A stretch of 64,000 nt of DNA from Pyrocephalus nanus (lineage: Eukaryota; Chordata; Aves; Passeriformes; Tyrannidae). The notes under the pieces are model-generated. The model worked only from the letters and a program-made list of their open reading frames with translations. It did not search any database and had not been told where the DNA came from. Positions 60,204 through 64,000 of this stretch are shown piece by piece. The stretch's first letter is position 1. Every line of letters begins with the position of its first letter. Location: contig CM076259.1 of NCBI GenBank assembly GCA_038380795.1, forward strand, positions 98,753,739-98,817,738. The letters are read 5' to 3'. Made by a program: the position numbers and the translations under genes.

Positions 60204-63200
60204 TTCCTGTGTACATACATTAATTTTAATGCTGGCAGGCCTATATTTGGATATATTAATGCAGATATTTAAGAATTTAGTAACTTGACATCTGAAACTG
60301 CTTTTTCAAAACCAAGATTAATAAAGAAATCCTCCAGTGATGCTCAGAGCAAAATTTCCATTGACTTCTGTGAGGCTCATATTGTACATACCTGGGCTTA
60401 CGTATGTGAAACCTTTACATCTGGATGCTCTAAATAGCATATACATCCAGTTTTGTTTCTGCTTAATAATTCAATTTATTAAATAGTTTATTCAAATACT
60501 AATCTAGAAAAATAATAGGCCTCTACCTGTCATGCTGGCCAACTAATAGTGTCTTAAGAAATATTTTGGTTTCTTAAGTGTTTGAATGTGATATCTTAAA
60601 TGGGGAGACTTGGGAAAAATGTTTGCCTTTCCCTTCTCTGCTGAAAGCTGCCTTGCCATTCCTCTTGTGGTTACAGAGCAAATGCATGTGTACGCGAGCA
60701 GGAGCAAAGTGGGTTGCGTTAGCAATAACCAATATAAAGGTGTTCTCAGTGGGGTCTATAACTTACTGTCAGTGCCTAGTTGAGTGTTGCAACACCTGAA
60801 AGTTGGAACTGGCAAGTTGATTCCAAGCAAGGCTGTGCCTGCATTGCCGCTGGGGTTCAGTTCTTGCAAAGGGCAGTTAGGCAGTTCCAAGGAAGCTGCC
60901 TGGAGCTGTTAGGAAGATAGATGATGCCAGGGATGCGTCTGCTGCTTGCCCTTCATGGGAAGCAAAGGAATGTACATGCTTGATGTACCTTCAGAGAGTG
61001 GAATCCAGCACCTTGATGGACAGTTATTGAAGCCCTTTTCTTGATGGTAAGTACTTTAGTTGTGTGGTTTGGTCTTTTAAAAAAAAAAGTGTTGCTTATA
61101 GAGATGGAGGAGAGTGGAAGATGGCAATGAAAAAGGCAGGTCTTAGAGTCAAAGTGAGAGCAAAGCCATTTTTGACATGCAGAGTATGCCAATAGTTTAT
61201 TCAGTGAATATATAACATTTATTTAAAAACCATGTTCAGCTTATATTTTTGACTATTAAATTACTTACAATTTCTTATTATATTCTAGTTCTGTTTTATT
61301 GCAATAGTTGCTCTTCAACAATTTCTTGTAAAAGTATATTTCCTTTTCCAAGCATTTTATGATGAACATGCCTTTTTTTAGTCCCATATGTGAGTAGAAA
61401 TGCCTTTTTTAGGTTTTAGGGTTATTTTCTTCTTTCTTTCAGTGTCCCTGTGGATAATCATCACTCTTAGGCCTCAGAATTATGTTAAACCCAGAGCACT
61501 CTTTTTTCCTATGCTTTAAAAAAATATATATTTTGGAAATATTTTTCTTACTTAACGCACTGTTTACAATATTTGGTATAGAACTGTGTAAAATTCATCA
61601 CTTTTTAAATTTCATAATTGCTAGTTTGTAAGTCACTATGATTAATTTCCTAGTTCTGTGTTGTGTTGGAAAAATGTTATCTTCCTACATTTATAAAGAA
61701 CCTAGAGCAGTAGATGCAAAATGAGTGGAGAGACTTCACATATCTTTTGTTTTTCACGTTTAATTTTTTTACCTGTTTACAGTTTATTTGTAATTATACT
61801 TCATATTAATGCTTCACTGCTTATTGCTTTACTAGTGGAAGTCACTTATGTGCTTCTGTTGGGATCAGTGCTGATTATTTCTATGGGTTTATTGTACAGA
61901 AGGTAGATATTTAAGTTTTTCCCTTCTCCCTTTTCTACACCTTTGCCTGCAGGAAAGAAGCAGAATAGGAAAAAAAAAAACAAATCCAAGCTCATTTTTT
62001 CCCTTGGTGTTGCAACTTGTCCTTGGAATGTTATTGGTTGCATTTGCACCTATAGCTCAGCTTGCAGACTTGGGTATTTTTTGCTCTTCTGAACATTTAG
62101 ACGTGAAGTAATGTGTGAGGAACATGCAGCAGGACACAAATGTTAAGAAGTTGAAAGCATGAGTGAACATCACTATAAAATGATAGCCACCAGAAACATT
62201 TGGCTTGCCAGTTTTCATTTTATTTATCCCTTTTCAGTTGGCCCCACTATTAAGTATATTAAAATGTGTTACCAAATTTAGCATTTGCTTTATGTGAAAG
62301 ACTGTTTGCCTCAGGATTCAACTGCAGCTTGCTGCTGGAGATGTGGATTCTGAATGCCTATATTTGGGTCATTAAGCACATGGGAAAAGCCCAGGGAATG
62401 AGAAACATTCACTATTGTCTCAGAGTAACTTTTATTCTATGTATTTCTTCTCTCACCCTATGATAAGCTACCCTTAGTTGTTTTGTTGTGTTTGTTTCTT
62501 TTTGGTTATGGGGCTGGGGTTTTTTATATAAATCTCTTTTCCAGTTAGGAGTAAAAATTCATGTACATGCAATGAGATACCGTTCATAAATTTCTACAAA
62601 AAGCTCTGTTAGCCAGTTATTTATAAACTCTGACATGGGAATTGTGTTTAAAGTACCAGTTTTTAAATTCTTACTTCTCAGGTAATTATGATGCTGAACG
62701 TGCTTGCAAAAGTCAGGCTTTCTGCATAGTATGCACACAATATCAGAGCATAATATTTATTACGTTTGTAAGCTCAGAGGGAGAAGAAAGGTGTCAAGCA
62801 GATGTAGTGAAGGCTGTCTGGATTATTTCAACGATTGAGGGATGAGGGAACATTTTAATCTTAGGGGCTGTGGGAGTTTGGGAGGAGTGTTTCTGGGAGG
62901 AGAGTAAGTATAGACTGAGAATTGTAATGACTCAGAGTTTGTTAGTAAAAGCCATGTGGAGAAATTGCTAATTTTGGGCTGATAGGTCATCTCTGGCAGT
63001 TCTTTACAATCTGACAAACTTGTTTCCTGCTAATTGTACATGTTCCAATTATGTTTGAGGGAAATTTAATTGGAATCACTCTAGAAGTTGAATCCAGTAA
63101 GGAAGAGTTAGGGAATGCAGAAGTGTCAAACTGATATGTAGCAGCAAAAAATTAATCCAAAAATGTGACTCTAGGACAGTTTTAAGTGATATTCCAAGGT

Positions 63201-63542
63201 AGGCAATCTCGTCATGGGCATGATGACTTCTCTCTGGTCTCTGCTGGACTTTGTATATCTGAAATCCTGTGTGTCTTTTCTAGGCATCCAGAGGCATGTA
63301 TGTATTTTTTAATTTTTTTTTCTTTTCAAACTGCAAATTTTTGTGGAGCTCAGCTGATCAAATTGGTTACACTGCCATGGTGCTGGGAAGGCTCACAGGG
63401 TTGTACAGGTACAGATGCTTGCTATGTTTGAGAGCTGGTAGAGAAGGAGACCCAGGCTGACTTTTGGATGACTTACGTCTTTGTGGGAGGAAATTTTCAG
63501 AGGAAACAAAACATTATTTGCCGCAAATCTCTTTGTAAATAG
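60204..63542 (+). other. FRMPD4 intron 1, no exon seen
   Basis: Nothing recognised other than short A/T tracts. Confidence 0.5.
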
Positions 63543-64000
63543 TGCTGGTTTTGGCTGGGTTAATTTTCTTTATGGTAGCCAGTACGGGGCTTTGTTTTGG
63601 ATTTGTGCTGAACACAGGGTTGATAATGAAGAGATGTTTTTGTTATTGCTGAGCAGTGCTTACACAGAGCCAAGGCCTTTTCTACTTTGCATACTGCCAT
63701 GCTGGCAAGGAGGCTGGATGTGCATGAGAAATTAGAAGGAGAGACAGCCAGAACACCTGACTCCAACTTACCAAAGGAATATTCCATACCATATGACATC
63801 ATGCTCAGTATATAAAGTGAGGGAAGAAGTAGGAAGGGGAGGATGTTTGGAATGATGGTATTTGTCTTCCCAAGTCACCATTATGTGTGAGGGGGCCTTG
63901 CTCTCCTGGAGATGGCCGAACACCTGCCCAACCATGGGAAGCAGCAAATTAATTCCTTGTTTTGCTTTGTTAGCGTGCGTGGCTTTTGCTTTCCCTGTTA
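63543..64000 (+). mobile_element. ERVL-type LTR, cut by the window edge
   Basis: Begins TGCTGGTTTTGGCTGGGTTA, close to the TGTGGTTTTGGCTGGG start of a common bird ERVL-family LTR. It then follows that family closely: TTATTGCTGAGCAGTGCTTA, then CACAGAGCCAAGGCC, GGATGTGCATGAGAA, GGAATATTCCATACCATATG, TATA box TATAAAG at 63811-63817, TGGAGATGGCCGAACACCTG, and TTGTTTTGCTTTGTTAGCGT. The polyadenylation region and the LTR end lie beyond 64000, so it cannot be told here whether this is a solo LTR or the 5' LTR of a longer provirus. It contains no retroviral genes in this window. Confidence 0.9.
63811..63817 (+). promoter_or_regulatory. TATA box of the ERVL-type LTR
   Basis: TATAAAG preceded by GTA, in the expected promoter position of the LTR and in sense orientation to FRMPD4. 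Confidence 0.6.

Noticed and set aside
1..64000. CRISPR arrays, operons, rRNA or complete transposon/viral systems
   Set aside because: No regularly spaced repeats, no operon-like coding density, no rRNA sequence and no intact viral genes; the window is vertebrate non-coding DNA.

Overview
The window looks like a bird nuclear chromosome, probably a songbird. It is AT-rich and almost free of genes. It carries many copies of the CR1 LINE (ends of the ATTCTRTGA type), an ERVL-type LTR of a kind typical of birds, and one tRNA-Ile-derived SINE with a CR1 tail. SINEs of that design are known from passerines (TguSINE1-like), so the passerine placement is an inference from one degraded copy. There is no sign of operons or bacterial gene structure, and nearly all open frames are chance frames.

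The one protein-coding exon I can support is at 27847-27887 (+). It lies in a CpG island (about 27155-28560) and encodes MDVFSFVKIGKLSG before a CGG|GTAGGT splice donor. This matches the N-terminus I recall for FRMPD4 (Preso), a WW-PDZ-FERM scaffold of excitatory synapses. If so, 1 to about 27150 is 5' intergenic sequence, and 27888-64000 is the start of a very long first intron whose acceptor is outside the window.

Left part (1-27 kb): the tRNA-Ile/CR1 SINE (3472-3620, -), a CR1 3' copy with reverse-transcriptase remnants (5587-6172, -), a short CR1 end (6655-6752, +), an internal endonuclease-to-RT CR1 piece with no 3' end (10740-11665, +), a possible very old repeat tail (2262-2328) and a possible polyadenylated retrocopy end (4756-4781). 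The rest shows nothing I can name.

Middle (27-28.6 kb): CpG island, GC boxes, three short upstream ORFs, exon 1, and two G-quadruplex motifs just inside intron 1.

Right part (28.6-64 kb): intron 1. It has CR1 copies at 35954, 46946, 47778, 50394 and 55293 (all antisense to the gene) and at 59813 (sense), a solo-LTR-like element (46157-46416, -), an unnamed 127-bp repeat present twice (50158 and 51336), a second CpG-enriched spot bounded by good splice signals (54243-54534), many long T tracts, and an ERVL-type LTR cut by the window edge (63543-64000, +). The intron looks T- and G-rich on the gene's coding strand, unlike the upstream flank. All family assignments are from memory and reading by eye; no search was run.
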